A stretch of 64,000 nt of DNA from Mycobacterium mantenii (lineage in GTDB: Bacteria > Actinomycetota > Actinomycetes > Mycobacteriales > Mycobacteriaceae): NCBI RefSeq assembly GCF_010731775.1, contig NZ_AP022590.1, forward strand, positions 248,001-312,000, read 5' to 3'. Shown piece by piece: positions 1-9,845 of this stretch. A program made the translations under genes and the position numbers. Numbering within the stretch: position 1 is the first letter of the stretch; the number at the start of each line of letters is the position of its first letter. The notes under the pieces were generated by a model, which searched no databases, was not told where the DNA came from, and worked only from the letters and a program-made list of their open reading frames with translations.

Positions 1-303
1 TGGATCAATGTTTGTTCTGCCTTGACTGCTGCTTCTGTTGGCATGCTGCAGCTTTCCGGAGCCGGGCTGGGGCTCCTGCGCCGCCGGAGTCGACCGTCGG
101 CCCACTTGCGCAGCGCTATTTTTTGGGTCTACTCCCGCTATCGTGCGTTGTCAACGGTTCGCCGTTACTCGCTAGTAGTCACGTGTTGTATAGCATCGAA
201 AACGCATGTAGCGCCTGGGTGATTCGCCGCGTCCGGCCCGACCACCGCCGCGGTGGCCGTCTTGCAAATGCTTCGCAGGAGGGGGGTCCGCGTCGCGCGC
301 CGT
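1..303. other. Gene-free stretch downstream of hypB
   Basis: I see no convincing gene here. The short open frames have no recognisable product and no ribosome-binding site. Two small inverted repeats are visible: a five-base stem closed by a TTCG tetraloop at 153-166, and CCACCG / CGGTGG with a three-base loop at 242-256. The second lies just past the hypB stop on the minus strand and could end that transcript, although no T-run follows. The stretch at 110-235 is more AT-rich than the genes and may hold a promoter for something left of the window. Confidence 0.4.
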
Positions 304-1101
304 TCAGGCCCCCTCCGCGGCGAAGCGCCGCAGCCAGCCGAACCAAGCGCCCATGCCGTCCCCGGTGCGGGCGCTCAGCGGCAGAATCGTCGCCGCCGAA
401 TTGACCTTGCGCACGTGCGCGATGTACGTGTCGACGTCCACGTCGAGGTGCGGCACCAGGTCAATCTTGTTCAGCAGCACCACATCCACCGACCGGAACA
501 TCACCGGATACTTCAGGGGCTTGTCCTCGCCCTCGGTCACCGAATACACCATGGCCTTGGCGTGCTCGCCGACGTCGAACTCCGCCGGGCAGACCAGGTT
601 GCCGACGTTCTCGATGACCACCAGGTTCAGTGCGGAAAGGTCGAGTCCGGGCAGTGCGCGGTTGACCATCGGAGCATCGAGATGGCACTCGCCGCCAAAC
701 CCATTGCTGGTGTTGAGCAGTGACACCTGGGCGCCCCGGCCGCTGAGCTTGGCCGCGTCCAGGTCGGTGGCGATGTCGCCCTCGATCACCCCGATCGCCA
801 GCTCGCCGGCGAGTTCGTCGAGCGTGGCCTGCAGGATGGTGGTCTTGCCCGATCCCGGAGAGCTCATCAGGTTGAGGGTGCGCACGCCGTTGCTCTCGAA
901 CGCCGCCCGATTGGCGTCGGCGAGCAGATCGTTCTCGGCGAAGATCGCCTCTAGCACGTCGATGCGCTGACTGCCGGTCTGATAGCTGCTGTGATCGCCG
1001 TGCCCGTGCTCGTGCTCGTGCTCGTGCTCGTGCGGAGGGTGATCGTGCTCGTGGGCGTGCACGGTTCCGTCGTCGTGCCGATGAAATCTACCCATCATCA
1101 A
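304..1101 (-). CDS. hypB: Hydrogenase nickel-incorporation GTPase HypB
   Basis: HypB (265 residues) is the GTPase that, with HypA, delivers nickel to the large subunit of [NiFe]-hydrogenase. The N-terminus carries a His-rich nickel-binding stretch (residues 7-37, alternating His-Glu). A P-loop SSPGSGKTT lies at about 80-88, a Cys-His pair in GECHLDAP in the middle, and NKID for guanine recognition. It is 22 bases downstream of hypA on the same strand, and nicT lies upstream of both, so the three probably form a nickel operon. No hydrogenase structural genes are in the window. Two extra Met codons precede MGRF, so the exact start is uncertain by one or two residues. Confidence 0.95.
   Translation of the reverse strand: MMMGRFHRHDDGTVHAHEHDHPPHEHEHEHEHGHGDHSSYQTGSQRIDVLEAIFAENDLLADANRAAFESNGVRTLNLMSSPGSGKTTILQATLDELAGELAIGVIEGDIATDLDAAKLSGRGAQVSLLNTSNGFGGECHLDAPMVNRALPGLDLSALNLVVIENVGNLVCPAEFDVGEHAKAMVYSVTEGEDKPLKYPVMFRSVDVVLLNKIDLVPHLDVDVDTYIAHVRKVNSAATILPLSARTGDGMGAWFGWLRRFAAEGA
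1000..1035 (-). repeat. Hexanucleotide microsatellite inside hypB
   Basis: Four perfect GTGCTC units (1006-1029) flanked by one-base or two-base variants. It encodes the alternating His-Glu run of HypB. A gain or loss of a unit keeps the frame and changes the number of His ligands. Confidence 0.8.
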
Positions 1102-1123
1102 CGCCTTTCACGAGACATCTCTT

Positions 1124-1459
1124 TCACGAGACATCCAGGGACGTCACCAAGAATTCGTTGCCGCGCAGCACCTCGACGTCCGAACTGTCGCATTGCGGAC
1201 ACCAGATCGACCACGGCGAGGTGATTTCCGATTGCCCACCGCAGGCGCGGCACCTGACTTCGGCGCCGACGCACTCGAGTTCCAGTTCGGCGTCCGGCAT
1301 GTCCTCGGCGTCGCGGACCAGTGTCCAGCAGAAGGACAGCGACTCCGGCACCACCTGACGAAGGGCACCGACCCGCACCCGCACCACGTCGACGTGCCGG
1401 CCGTCGGCGTGATTCTTGACGACACCGGCGATCGCTTCGCACAGCGACAGCTCGTGCAT
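1124..1459 (-). CDS. hypA: Hydrogenase maturation nickel metallochaperone HypA
   Basis: HypA (111 residues, the usual family length) binds nickel through its N-terminal MHE motif, which is present, and zinc through two Cys pairs, here CRAC and CPQC at about 71-91. It partners HypB in [NiFe]-hydrogenase maturation. It lies 102 bases downstream of nicT and 22 bases upstream of hypB on the same strand. The last codons are duplicated: a 15-base sequence containing the stop region (1121-1135) is repeated immediately downstream at 1105-1119. Confidence 0.95.
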   Translation of the reverse strand: MHELSLCEAIAGVVKNHADGRHVDVVRVRVGALRQVVPESLSFCWTLVRDAEDMPDAELELECVGAEVRCRACGGQSEITSPWSIWCPQCDSSDVEVLRGNEFLVTSLDVS

Positions 1460-1561
1460 CGCCGATCACCTGCGATCCGCGGGCAGGGCGCGAGCCAGGG
1501 AGCCCATGAGCACTGTTCTACACCCGAACGGCGGTCAGCGTCGGCCTCTAGCCGTTTCGGC

Positions 1562-2674
1562 TTACGACGTCCACTTGTCTTCGATGCGCCCGTAGCGCCA
1601 GACGAGCAGGGCCACCGCCCACGTGACGACGAACATGCCGACGATCACGTAGCCGATCGCGTTGAGGTCCAGCCCGCCGATCCAGCGCCAGAACGCGCCC
1701 CGCCAACCGAACTGGTCGGCGAACAGGACGAGGAGTTCGATACTGCCGATCACCCACGCGACCGCCACCGACAGCGCGGTGATGGTGATGTTGTAGTAGA
1801 TCTTGCGCACCGGATTGGAAAAGGCCCAGCCGTAGGCGAAATTCATGAACGAGCCGTCGATGGTGTCGAGCAGGCACATGCCGGCGGTGAACAGCACCGG
1901 CAGGCACATGATGGCGTACCAGGGCAGCCCGGCCGCGGCGCTGGTGCCCGCCAGCACCAGCAGCGCGATCTCGGTGGCGGTGTCGAAGCCGAGCCCGAAC
2001 AGCAACCCGACGGGATAGCAGTGCCACGACTTGGTGATCGACTTGGTGAAGCGCCCGAGCAGCCGGCTCATCAGCGCCCGGTTGTCGAGGTGACGCTCGA
2101 GCTCGGCTGCGTCGGTTTCGGGATCGTATTCGCCCCGGCGCAGCCGCGCGAAGACGCGAAGTATGCCGATCAGGACGATGACGTTGATTAAGGCGATGGC
2201 ATAGAGGAACACGCCCGAGACGCCGGCCCCGATCAGGCCGGTGTAGCGGTGCAGCGCCGAGGAGTCGTCGCTGACCGGGCCGACGACCGTCTTCACCCCG
2301 CACGCCAGCAACACCGCCAGCCCGAACACCACCGAGGAATGGCCCAGCGAAAAGAAGAAGCCGACGGCCATCGGGCGCTGCCCGTCGTTCATCAGCTTGC
2401 GGGTGGTGTTGTCGATGGCGGCGATATGGTCGGCGTCGAAAGCGTGGCGCATGCCCAGGGTGTAGGCCGTCAAACCGATACCGACGCCAAAAGCCTTGCC
2501 GCCCAAGCTGTATTGCGCCGGCGCCACCAAAATGATCATGGTGAACCAGCCCAGCAGGTGCAGCGCGACGATCACCGCCAGCATCGCTGCCAGTCGCCAC
2601 CACTCCGCCCGCGTCAGGGTGCCAAGAAACCTGGTCGGCCGTGAGGGCCGCCAGTCGATCTCGGAATTGGCCAC
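1562..2674 (-). CDS. nicT: NiCoT-family nickel/cobalt permease
   Basis: A high-affinity Ni(II)/Co(II) permease of the inner membrane (370 residues). The family signature RHAFDADHIAAIDN is present in the second membrane segment, and about eight hydrophobic segments follow. I chose the GTG at 2674 because a strong GGAAGGA lies just upstream and the length agrees with the M. tuberculosis protein (about 372 residues, from memory). A longer frame to 2983 would run through the regulatory region. It is divergent from the Fur-family gene at 2831 and co-directional with hypA and hypB, which suggests nickel uptake for hydrogenase under Nur control. Confidence 0.93.
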   Translation of the reverse strand: MANSEIDWRPSRPTRFLGTLTRAEWWRLAAMLAVIVALHLLGWFTMIILVAPAQYSLGGKAFGVGIGLTAYTLGMRHAFDADHIAAIDNTTRKLMNDGQRPMAVGFFFSLGHSSVVFGLAVLLACGVKTVVGPVSDDSSALHRYTGLIGAGVSGVFLYAIALINVIVLIGILRVFARLRRGEYDPETDAAELERHLDNRALMSRLLGRFTKSITKSWHCYPVGLLFGLGFDTATEIALLVLAGTSAAAGLPWYAIMCLPVLFTAGMCLLDTIDGSFMNFAYGWAFSNPVRKIYYNITITALSVAVAWVIGSIELLVLFADQFGWRGAFWRWIGGLDLNAIGYVIVGMFVVTWAVALLVWRYGRIEDKWTS

Positions 2675-2750
2675 TGGGTCCTTCCGGCGCGTCCTTGCGG
2701 TATCGGGCTGAGAGCAACCGGCATGACTGTAGATTCCCCGGCTCGCCAGA

Positions 2751-2765
2751 TGCAAGCGAGTTGCA
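2751..2765. promoter_or_regulatory. Nur-type operator (nickel-responsive Fur box)
   Basis: TGCAA-N5-TTGCA, a perfect inverted repeat. It equals the Nur-box consensus (tGCaa-N5-ttGCA) described for the nickel-specific Fur protein Nur of Streptomyces. It sits in the 156-base divergent region between nicT (start 2674) and the Fur-family gene (start 2831), where it could control both. Assignment rests on sequence match and context. Confidence 0.7.
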
Positions 2766-2830
2766 GGATCGCGGGGCCCCGATCGGGCCGAGGGCTGGCG
2801 ATCCCGCCGCTGCGGCGCGACACTGAACCG

Positions 2831-3322
2831 GTGACGCCCAAGCCGTCGGCACCGGATGCGTCGGTCACCGAGAGGATCGGCGAAATTTTGCGCGCCCGCG
2901 GGCTGCGCCGGATGTCGTCGCGGATCCAGGTGCTGGCCGTGCTGGAGCCCGTCGACGGTCACCTGCCGGTCGCCGAGATCCACCAGCGGTTACGGGATTG
3001 CATTCCGCCCGGTGCCCATGCGCCCGACGTGGCGACCGTCTACCGCACGGTCACCACCCTGGTCGATCAGGGCGTGCTGCACGCGCTGACGCTCAGCGGC
3101 GGCGTGACGACCTACGGGCTGGCCACCGCGCCGCATCACCACGCGGTATGCATCAAGTGCGGCACCATCATCGAAGTGCCCGCCCGGCGATTGAGTTCGG
3201 CGCTCGAACACGCGATGGCGGGCAGTTCCTTTGCGCTGTCGGAGGCCGCCGGGCTGACGCTGCACGGCCTGTGCCCGCAGTGCCAAGACGGCAAGCCCGA
3301 CGCTCGGCCGCGCCGGCGCTGA
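2831..3322 (+). CDS. Fur-family regulator, probable nickel sensor Nur
   Basis: A 163-residue Fur-family repressor: winged-helix DNA-binding half (DVATVYRTVTTLVDQG is the recognition region), then a metal-binding half with HHHAVC, CIKC and CPQC. The two CxxC pairs are the structural zinc site. Start: I took the GTG at 2831 because an upstream in-frame ATG at 2723 would put the Nur box inside the coding region. It is divergent from nicT and has a perfect Nur box upstream, so a nickel-responsive (Nur) role is more likely than iron (FurA) or zinc (Zur), but this is inference. The ribosome-binding site is weak. It is convergent with mtr, two bases apart. Confidence 0.85.
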   Translation: MTPKPSAPDASVTERIGEILRARGLRRMSSRIQVLAVLEPVDGHLPVAEIHQRLRDCIPPGAHAPDVATVYRTVTTLVDQGVLHALTLSGGVTTYGLATAPHHHAVCIKCGTIIEVPARRLSSALEHAMAGSSFALSEAAGLTLHGLCPQCQDGKPDARPRRR

Positions 3323-3324
3323 GC

Positions 3325-4704
3325 TCAGCGCAGACCCAGCAGCGCGTTCTCCACCACCTCGGGCAGTGCCGGATGGATCCAGTACTGGCCGCGGGCCATT
3401 TGGTGCGCGGTCAGCCCGAAACTCATCGCCTGGATCAACGGCTGAATGATCGACGAGGCCTGATGGCCCATGATGTGCGCACCCAGCAGGCGCCCGGTAC
3501 CGCGATCGGCGATGAGCTTCACGATCCCGGTGGTGTCCTCCATCGCCCAGCCGTAAGCGACGTCGCCGTAGTCCTGGATCTTCGTCGAAATCTTGAAACC
3601 CTGTGCGATGGCTTCATTTTCGGTCAACCCGACGCAGGCGATCTGGGGATCGGTGAACACCGCCGACGGCACGTAGCGATGGTCGGTGACGGCCATCGCG
3701 CCGGTGTCGTCCCAGTCGCACAGCAGGTTGTGCTGCACGACGCGCGCCTCGTGGTTGGCGACGTGCTTGAGCTGATACGGCGACGAGACGTCGCCGAGGG
3801 CGAAAACCCCACGCGCCGTGGTTCGCTGAAACTGGTCCACGGCCACCAGACCGTCCTCGACGGCGACACCGGCCTGCTCGAGGTCGAGTTGATCGGCGTT
3901 GGAGACCCGCCCGGTCGCCACCAGCAGCGCGTCGGCCTCGATGGTGTGGCCGTCGTCGAGTTGCACCGCGACGCCCGAACCGCGGTTCTCGGCGCCCACC
4001 ACGTTGCGGTGGGTGTGCAGCTCCCATTTGCTCGAGGCGATGCGGGTGAAGCGCTTGCACAGGACGTCATCGCAATGCCGCAGCAACGCGGAGCCGCGGA
4101 CTACCAGGGTCACCCGCGAGCCCAGCGAGGAGAAGATGTGGGCGAATTCGGCCGACACGAAACCGCCCCCGACGATCACCAGATGCTCCGGTAACTCGGC
4201 GATCCGCATGATCGTGTCGCTGGTGAAGTAGCGGGCGCCGCACTCGAGGATCGCCGGCGGCACCACCGCCCGCGCCCCCGCGGCGATCACCACCTGGTCG
4301 GCGGTGAACTCGTCGCCGGCCTCGGTGCGCAGCAGGTAGCGCCCGTCGGGCTGCACGGGACCGAACCGGGTGTGCTGCTTGTACACGTCGATGTTGGGTG
4401 CGGAGCTCCGATAGTCCTCACCGCCGACCCCGATCGGATCGATGCGCCCGAAGACGCGCGAGACGATGTCGTCCCAGCGCACCCGGTCGATGCGCGCGTC
4501 GATGCCGAAGCGCGCCGCATCCCGGATGGTCTGGGCGACCTCGGCAGCGTAGACGAACATCTTGGTGGGGATGCAGCCGACGTTCAGGCACGTACCACCG
4601 AAGGTGCCCTGTTCGCAGATCGCCACCCGCTTTTCGGCGAAGCGGTCATCGAGAATGCTGTTGCCCGAACCGGTTCCGATGATCGCGACGTCGTAAGTCT
4701 CCAA
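3325..4704 (-). CDS. mtr: Mycothione reductase
   Basis: A flavoprotein disulfide reductase (459 residues, the same length as the M. tuberculosis enzyme) that reduces mycothiol disulfide with NADPH. The N-terminal FAD fold reads [10 protein letters not shown]. The redox-active disulfide motif [13 protein letters not shown] follows, then the NAD(P) fold [11 protein letters not shown]. The C-terminal dimer domain ends with the catalytic HPALPEV. I chose the TTG at 4704 (LETYDVAI) because GAAAGGGG precedes it and the FAD fold begins directly after. It lies four bases behind the alpha/beta hydrolase and is probably co-transcribed. Confidence 0.96.
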   Translation of the reverse strand: METYDVAIIGTGSGNSILDDRFAEKRVAICEQGTFGGTCLNVGCIPTKMFVYAAEVAQTIRDAARFGIDARIDRVRWDDIVSRVFGRIDPIGVGGEDYRSSAPNIDVYKQHTRFGPVQPDGRYLLRTEAGDEFTADQVVIAAGARAVVPPAILECGARYFTSDTIMRIAELPEHLVIVGGGFVSAEFAHIFSSLGSRVTLVVRGSALLRHCDDVLCKRFTRIASSKWELHTHRNVVGAENRGSGVAVQLDDGHTIEADALLVATGRVSNADQLDLEQAGVAVEDGLVAVDQFQRTTARGVFALGDVSSPYQLKHVANHEARVVQHNLLCDWDDTGAMAVTDHRYVPSAVFTDPQIACVGLTENEAIAQGFKISTKIQDYGDVAYGWAMEDTTGIVKLIADRGTGRLLGAHIMGHQASSIIQPLIQAMSFGLTAHQMARGQYWIHPALPEVVENALLGLR

Positions 4705-4708
4705 GCCG

Positions 4709-5785
4709 TCACCCCTTTCGCAGCGATGCCGAGGCGTCGTTGTCGGCGCGCAGGTAGCCGTCGAGCCAGAGATCCAGCTGCCCATAGGCGGTTTTGCGCG
4801 GCCCCTGCAGAGACAAGAACACGTCGTGTTTGGCGTCGGCCACCGGAACCACGGTGCTGCGGTTGCCGACACAGCCGGCCCAGCGGGCGATCTGGGTGAC
4901 GTCGAGAACCGCATCACCGCACTGCATGGACGCGGAATCGGTGCTTTCGTGCACGCTGTGATCCGATCGCAGGATCAGATTCGGCACGCCGACGTCGAGA
5001 CCGCGATGCAGCCGGGCCTGGCCGCGGCGGACGGCGTGCAGCCAGCCAAAGGTGATGGGGAAGCCGCCGACGGGTTTCCACTGCAGGTCGTAGTCGAATT
5101 CGCCGCCGTAGTCGCGGTGCAACGTGGTGCCGTAACCGCGCTCACCCGGGGACCGGGCCACGCCCTTGGACCGCACTCGAGACAGGCCGGCGATCAGCGC
5201 CACTGTCGCCGTGTGCCGCAAAATGGGCGGGCCGGGCAGCTCCAGAAACGGGCTGTTGAGCACCAGTCCGCCAATGCCGGCGTGCGCGGCCGCGTTTCGC
5301 CGGCGCAATCGGTCCAGCCACAACGACACGATGAGCCCGCCCGCGGAATGCCCGTACATCAGCACCTTCCCCGGATTGCCGGGCCGGCCGTCGGCCGTGT
5401 GCGCCCTGATGACGGCCAGCGCGTGATCGAGTTCGGTCTCGTAGTTCCTGAGGTCGGTGATGAAGTGCGGCGTCTGGCCGCCGCGCCGCGACCGGCCGCA
5501 CTTGTGCAGGTCCAGCGCATAGAAGGTGAAGCCGCGAGCCGCGAAATGGTCGGCGAGCTCGGTGTGGAAAAAGTAGTCGGTATAGCCGTGCACCGCCAGC
5601 ACCGCGTGCCCGGCCGGCGCCGCCCCGCGGCCCGGCCGTCCCGGTTCGGGTCCGCGTCGGATCAGGGTCGCGACGATGTCGCCCTCACCGGCCGGATCGG
5701 GGCCGAGCGCGAGGGTGCGCTGCCAATAACCGGGAAGGACATCGGGCACCCAGCCGGTCACTCCGCCGGTCACCCTGCCAGTCAC
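4709..5785 (-). CDS. Alpha/beta hydrolase (serine esterase type)
   Basis: A 358-residue cytoplasmic alpha/beta hydrolase with [10 protein letters not shown] (oxyanion region), nucleophile elbow YGHSAGG at about 162-168 and a likely acid/His near SDHS and AKHDV toward the C-terminus. It resembles monoglyceride-lipase/lysophospholipase-like proteins; the substrate is unknown. From memory the same gene stands before mtr in M. tuberculosis (Rv2854). The GTG start begins a run of near-identical VTG codons, so one of several in-frame GTGs may be used. It is divergent from mqo. Confidence 0.88.
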   Translation of the reverse strand: MTGRVTGGVTGWVPDVLPGYWQRTLALGPDPAGEGDIVATLIRRGPEPGRPGRGAAPAGHAVLAVHGYTDYFFHTELADHFAARGFTFYALDLHKCGRSRRGGQTPHFITDLRNYETELDHALAVIRAHTADGRPGNPGKVLMYGHSAGGLIVSLWLDRLRRRNAAAHAGIGGLVLNSPFLELPGPPILRHTATVALIAGLSRVRSKGVARSPGERGYGTTLHRDYGGEFDYDLQWKPVGGFPITFGWLHAVRRGQARLHRGLDVGVPNLILRSDHSVHESTDSASMQCGDAVLDVTQIARWAGCVGNRSTVVPVADAKHDVFLSLQGPRKTAYGQLDLWLDGYLRADNDASASLRKG

Positions 5786-5896
5786 GAGGCCAGCTTAGAG
5801 CTTTTGCTGGCCACGGGGCGCCGCACGTCGTTCGCGGCCACTTTGCCTCGGGATAACCTGGGGATCGGCCGAGTCGAGGGAAGGACCAACACGCCG

Positions 5897-7384
5897 GTGT
5901 CATCGCTAGCCAGAACCACGCGGACGGACGTCGTGCTGGTGGGCGCGGGCATCATGAGCGCGACGCTGGGAGCGTTGCTGCGCCGGTTGCAGCCGGATTG
6001 GTCGATGACTTTCGTGGAGCGCCTGGACGCCGTCGCCGCCGAGAGCAGCAGCCCCTGGAACAACGCGGGCACCGGGCATTCGGCGCTGTGCGAGCTGAAC
6101 TACACGCCGCAGCGCCCCGACGGCTCGATCGACATCGGCAAAGCGGTGCGCATCAACGAGCAATTCCAGGTGACCCGCCAGTTCTGGGCCCACGCCGTCG
6201 AGAACGGCATCCTGACCGATCGGCGCTTCCTCACCGCGATCCCGCACGCGAGCTTCGTGCGCGGCGCGCAGCGCGTCGACTATCTGCGTCGCCGGCAACG
6301 GGCGCTGGCGTCCAATCCGCTGTTCGCAGGCATCGAATTGATCGACGACCACGACGAGTTCGCCCGCCGGTTACCGTTCATGGCGGCCAACCGCGACTTC
6401 TCCGAACCGACGGCGCTCAACTGGGCCGCCCATGGCACCGATGTCGACTTCGGTGCCCTGTCGCGACAGCTCATCGGATTCTGCGTGCGCGGCGGCGCGG
6501 CGGTCCTGTTCGGCCACGAGGTGCGCAACCTGTCCCGCCAGTCCGACGGCAGCTGGACGCTGTCGATCCGCAACCGGCGCACCGGCGAAAAGCGCAGTCT
6601 GAACGCCAAATTCGTCTTCGTCGGGGCCGGCGGTGATGCGCTGCCGCTGTTGCAGAAGTCCGGCATCGGCGAGGTCAGGGGTTTCGCGGGATTCCCGATC
6701 GGCGGCCGGTTCCTGCGCGCACGCAACCCGGCGCTCACCGCCGCCCACCGGGCCAAGGTGTACGGCGTTCCCGCACCGGGCGCCCCGCCGCTGGGTGCGC
6801 TGCATCTGGACCTGCGCTACGTCAACGGCAGACCGTGGCTGGTTTTCGGCCCGTACGCCGGCTGGTCACCGAAGTTCTTGAAACACGGGCATTTCACCGA
6901 TCTGTTCCGCTCGGTGAAACCGGACAACCTGGCGTCGCTGCTCGGGGTGGGCGTCACGCAGCTTACGCTGCTCAGATATCTGGTCGGCCAGTTGCGGCTC
7001 TCCGGGCCGGATCGGATCCGCGTGCTGCGCGAATTCGCCCCCACCGCGGTGGGTTCGGACTGGGAGCTGACGGTGGCCGGCCAGCGTGTGCAGGTGATCC
7101 GGCGGGACAAACGCAAAGGCGGGGTGCTCGACTTCGACACCACCGTGGTGGGGGCCGCCGACGGAAGCATCGCCGGGCTGCTCGGCGGCTCCCCGGGAGC
7201 TTCGACGGCGGTGCCGATCATGCTCGGCGTACTGGAACGCTGCTTTGCCAACCGCTTTCAATCGTGGCTGCCCGCGCTCAAGGAGATGGTTCCGTCGCTG
7301 GGGACCACGCTGTCGGATGAGCCCGCGCTGTACGACGAGGTTTTTTCATGGGGAACGAAGGTGCTGGGGTTGGGCGTGTCATGA
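5897..7384 (+). CDS. mqo: Malate:quinone oxidoreductase
   Basis: A membrane-peripheral FAD enzyme (495 residues) that oxidises L-malate to oxaloacetate and passes electrons to the quinone pool. FAD fold: [17 protein letters not shown] near residue 11. Conserved blocks [23 protein letters not shown] and [11 protein letters not shown] match the family. The GTG at 5897 is preceded by GGGAAGGA and begins just before the FAD fold. In M. tuberculosis a PE_PGRS gene lies next to mqo (from memory); none is here. The stop codon overlaps the start of the MIRU reading frame. Confidence 0.96.
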   Translation: MSSLARTTRTDVVLVGAGIMSATLGALLRRLQPDWSMTFVERLDAVAAESSSPWNNAGTGHSALCELNYTPQRPDGSIDIGKAVRINEQFQVTRQFWAHAVENGILTDRRFLTAIPHASFVRGAQRVDYLRRRQRALASNPLFAGIELIDDHDEFARRLPFMAANRDFSEPTALNWAAHGTDVDFGALSRQLIGFCVRGGAAVLFGHEVRNLSRQSDGSWTLSIRNRRTGEKRSLNAKFVFVGAGGDALPLLQKSGIGEVRGFAGFPIGGRFLRARNPALTAAHRAKVYGVPAPGAPPLGALHLDLRYVNGRPWLVFGPYAGWSPKFLKHGHFTDLFRSVKPDNLASLLGVGVTQLTLLRYLVGQLRLSGPDRIRVLREFAPTAVGSDWELTVAGQRVQVIRRDKRKGGVLDFDTTVVGAADGSIAGLLGGSPGASTAVPIMLGVLERCFANRFQSWLPALKEMVPSLGTTLSDEPALYDEVFSWGTKVLGLGVS

Positions 7385-7515
7385 CCGGCACCGACGAGGA
7401 AGCGAAGCGCAGGCATGAGGTGGGGGCACCTCCCGCTTGCGGAGGAGGAGCGCCGCAATTGAGCCGCGCCGACGACGATGCAGAGCGAAGCGATGAGGAG
7501 GAGCGCCGCAATTGA
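7381..7515 (+). repeat. MIRU-type repeat with a coupling mini-ORF
   Basis: An in-frame 44-codon reading frame ([11 protein letters not shown]... to ...[14 protein letters not shown]) starts in an ATGA overlap with the mqo stop and ends in a TTGA overlap with the start of the next gene. This is the hallmark of mycobacterial interspersed repetitive units as described for senX3-regX3. The 3' part holds the conserved core GATGCAGAGCGAAGCGATGA followed by GGAGGAG, which serves as the ribosome-binding site of the next gene. A 17-base piece is duplicated (7445-7461 and 7499-7515), and GAGGTG-GGGG-CACCTC forms a hairpin at 7419-7434. Confidence 0.8.
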
Positions 7516-7982
7516 GTGAAGCACTGCGACGTATTTGGGCCAAAGACCTTGATGCCCAGACGCTTTACGAGCTACTCAAGTTGAGGGTGGAGGTGTTCGT
7601 CGTCGAACAGGCGATCCCGTACCCGGAGCTCGACGGGCGGGACCTGCTCGCCGAGACCCGGCACTTCTGGCTGGAAACGCCGGACGGCGAGGTGATCTGC
7701 ACGCTGCGGTTGATGGAGGAGCACGCCGGGGGCCAGAAGGTGTTCCGGATCGGGCGGTTGTGCACCAAGCGCGCCGCGCGCGGCCAGGGCCACACCACCC
7801 GGCTGCTGCGCGCGGCGTTGGCCGAGGTGGGCGACTACCCGTGCCGGATCAACGCGCAGACCTATCTGGCCGACATGTACGCCCAGCACGGATTCGTCCG
7901 CGACGGAGACGATTTCCTTGACGACGGCGTTCCGCACGTGCCCATGCTGCGGCCCGGTTCGGGTTTGGCGGTGAAGCCGTGA
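7512..7982 (+). CDS. GNAT-family N-acetyltransferase (ElaA-like)
   Basis: A 156-residue GNAT of the ElaA type. The N-terminus [16 protein letters not shown] is typical of ElaA, and the acetyl-CoA loop is [17 protein letters not shown] at about 92-108. The substrate is unknown. Start: TTG at 7512, overlapping the TGA of the MIRU frame and supplied with GGAGGAG by the repeat. Its last bases form a GTGA overlap with the chelatase gene, so the two are translationally coupled. Confidence 0.88.
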   Translation: MSEALRRIWAKDLDAQTLYELLKLRVEVFVVEQAIPYPELDGRDLLAETRHFWLETPDGEVICTLRLMEEHAGGQKVFRIGRLCTKRAARGQGHTTRLLRAALAEVGDYPCRINAQTYLADMYAQHGFVRDGDDFLDDGVPHVPMLRPGSGLAVKP

Positions 7983-9826
7983 AGCCCTACCCGTTCAGCG
8001 CGATCGTCGGCCACGACCGGCTGCGCCTGGCCCTACTGCTGTGCGCCGTGCGTCCGGAGATCGGCGGCGCGCTCATCCGCGGCGAGAAGGGCACCGCCAA
8101 GTCGACGGCCGTGCGCGGCCTTGCGGCGTTGCTGTCCGACGCCACCGGCAGCGACGCCGGCCTGGTCGAAATGCCGCTCGGCGCAACCGAAGACCGGGTG
8201 ATCGGCTCGCTGGACCTGCAGCGGGTGCTGCGCGACGGCGAGCACGCGTTCTCGCCGGGCCTGCTGGCCCGCGCGCACGGTGGTGTGCTGTATGTCGACG
8301 AGGTCAACCTGCTGCACGATCACCTCGTCGATGTGCTGCTCGACGCCGCAGCGATGGGCCGGGTGCACATCGAACGCGATGGCATCTCGCATTCGCACGA
8401 GGCCCGGTTCGTGTTGATCGGCACCATGAATCCCGAAGAGGGCGAACTGCGTCCGCAGCTGCTGGACCGGTTCGGGCTCACCGTCGACGTGCACGCATCG
8501 CGCGACGTCGAGGTGCGGGTGCAGGTCATCCGGCAGCGGATGGCCTACGAGGCCGACCCGGACGGTTTCGCCGAGCGCTATGCCGACGCCGATGCCGAGC
8601 TGGCCCGGCGCATCGCCGCGGCGCGCGAGCTCGTCGATGATGTGGCCCTACCGGACAACGAATTACGGCGCATCGCGGCGCTGTGTGCGGCGTTCGACGT
8701 CGACGGCATGCGCGCCGACCTGGTGGTGGCCCGCACCGCCGTCGCGCACGCCGCTTGGCGCGGCGCGCCCAGCGTCGAGGAAGAGGACATCCGGGTGGCC
8801 GCCGAGCTGGCCTTGCCGCACCGGCGCCGCCGCGATCCGTTCGACGACCCGGGCATCGACCGCGACCAGCTGGACGAAGCCCTGGCGCAGGCGGGGTCCG
8901 ACCAGGAGGCGGACCCCGATCCCGACCCACCCGGCGGCGGTCAGTCCACCGATACCGAACAGGATGCACCACAACAGAACTCATCGGAAAGCGGCGGCCC
9001 ACAGCGGCCGAAGACCAGACCCAGCGCACCGCCGTCGAAGACCTTCCAAACCCGCGCGCTACGGGTCCCGGGTGTCGGGGAGGGGGCACCGGGACGGCGG
9101 TCGCGGGCCCGCAACGCCAGCGGCAGCGTCATCGCCGCCACCGACGCGGACGACACGAGTTGCGGAGGGCACGGACTGCACCTGTTCGCCACCCTGCTAA
9201 CGGCCGCCGAGCGCGCCGGCGCCGGGCCGTTGCGCCCCCGGCCCGACGATGTGCGCCGTGCCGTGCGCGAGGGGCGCGAAGGCAACCTGGTGATCTTCGT
9301 CGTCGACGCGTCGGGTTCGATGGCCGCACGCGATCGTATGGCTGCGGTCAGCGGCGCCACGCTGTCCCTGCTGCGTGACGCTTATCAGCGCCGCGACAAG
9401 GTTGCGGTGATCACCTTCCGTCAACACCAGGCGCGGCTGTTGTTGCCGCCGACGTCGTCGGCGCATATCGCCGGACGGCGATTGGCCCGGTTCGATACCG
9501 GCGGCAAGACCCCACTGGCCGAAGGCCTGCTGGCCGCGCGTGAACTGATCGTGCGGGAGAAGGCGCGTGACCGGGCGCGGCGTGCCCTGGTGGTGGTCTT
9601 GACCGACGGCCGGGCCACCGCCGGCCCGGATCCGTTGGGCCGCACCAGAACCGCTGCGGCCCGGTTGGTCGCCGAAGGTGCCGCCGCGGTGGTCGTCGAC
9701 TGCGAGACGTCCTTTGTACGGCTGGGCCTCGCCGGGCAACTCGCCCGCCAGCTCGGCGCTCCGGCCATCCGGCTCGAGCAGCTGCACGCGGATTCCCTGA
9801 CGCGTGCGGTGCGCGACGCGGCCTGA
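7979..9826 (+). CDS. Fused I/D-type metal chelatase ATPase
   Basis: A 615-residue fusion of a magnesium-chelatase-I-type AAA+ domain and a D-type von Willebrand A domain. Walker A is GEKGTAKST (about 36-44), Walker [13 protein letters not shown] (about 103), followed by an acidic/Pro/Gln-rich linker (about 290-350) and the MIDAS motif [10 protein letters not shown] at about 443. Mycobacteria make no chlorophyll. With cobO, cobB and cysG immediately downstream it probably acts as the ATPase (CobS/CobT-like) for cobalt insertion by CobN, which is encoded elsewhere. This role is inferred from context. Orthologue of Rv2850c from memory. Confidence 0.92.
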   Translation: MKPYPFSAIVGHDRLRLALLLCAVRPEIGGALIRGEKGTAKSTAVRGLAALLSDATGSDAGLVEMPLGATEDRVIGSLDLQRVLRDGEHAFSPGLLARAHGGVLYVDEVNLLHDHLVDVLLDAAAMGRVHIERDGISHSHEARFVLIGTMNPEEGELRPQLLDRFGLTVDVHASRDVEVRVQVIRQRMAYEADPDGFAERYADADAELARRIAAARELVDDVALPDNELRRIAALCAAFDVDGMRADLVVARTAVAHAAWRGAPSVEEEDIRVAAELALPHRRRRDPFDDPGIDRDQLDEALAQAGSDQEADPDPDPPGGGQSTDTEQDAPQQNSSESGGPQRPKTRPSAPPSKTFQTRALRVPGVGEGAPGRRSRARNASGSVIAATDADDTSCGGHGLHLFATLLTAAERAGAGPLRPRPDDVRRAVREGREGNLVIFVVDASGSMAARDRMAAVSGATLSLLRDAYQRRDKVAVITFRQHQARLLLPPTSSAHIAGRRLARFDTGGKTPLAEGLLAARELIVREKARDRARRALVVVLTDGRATAGPDPLGRTRTAAARLVAEGAAAVVVDCETSFVRLGLAGQLARQLGAPAIRLEQLHADSLTRAVRDAA

Positions 9827-9845
9827 GCGGAAAGGACAAGAGCTG

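Noticed and set aside
12..404. Open frames at the left edge
   Set aside because: No protein likeness, and they run into hypB on the other strand.
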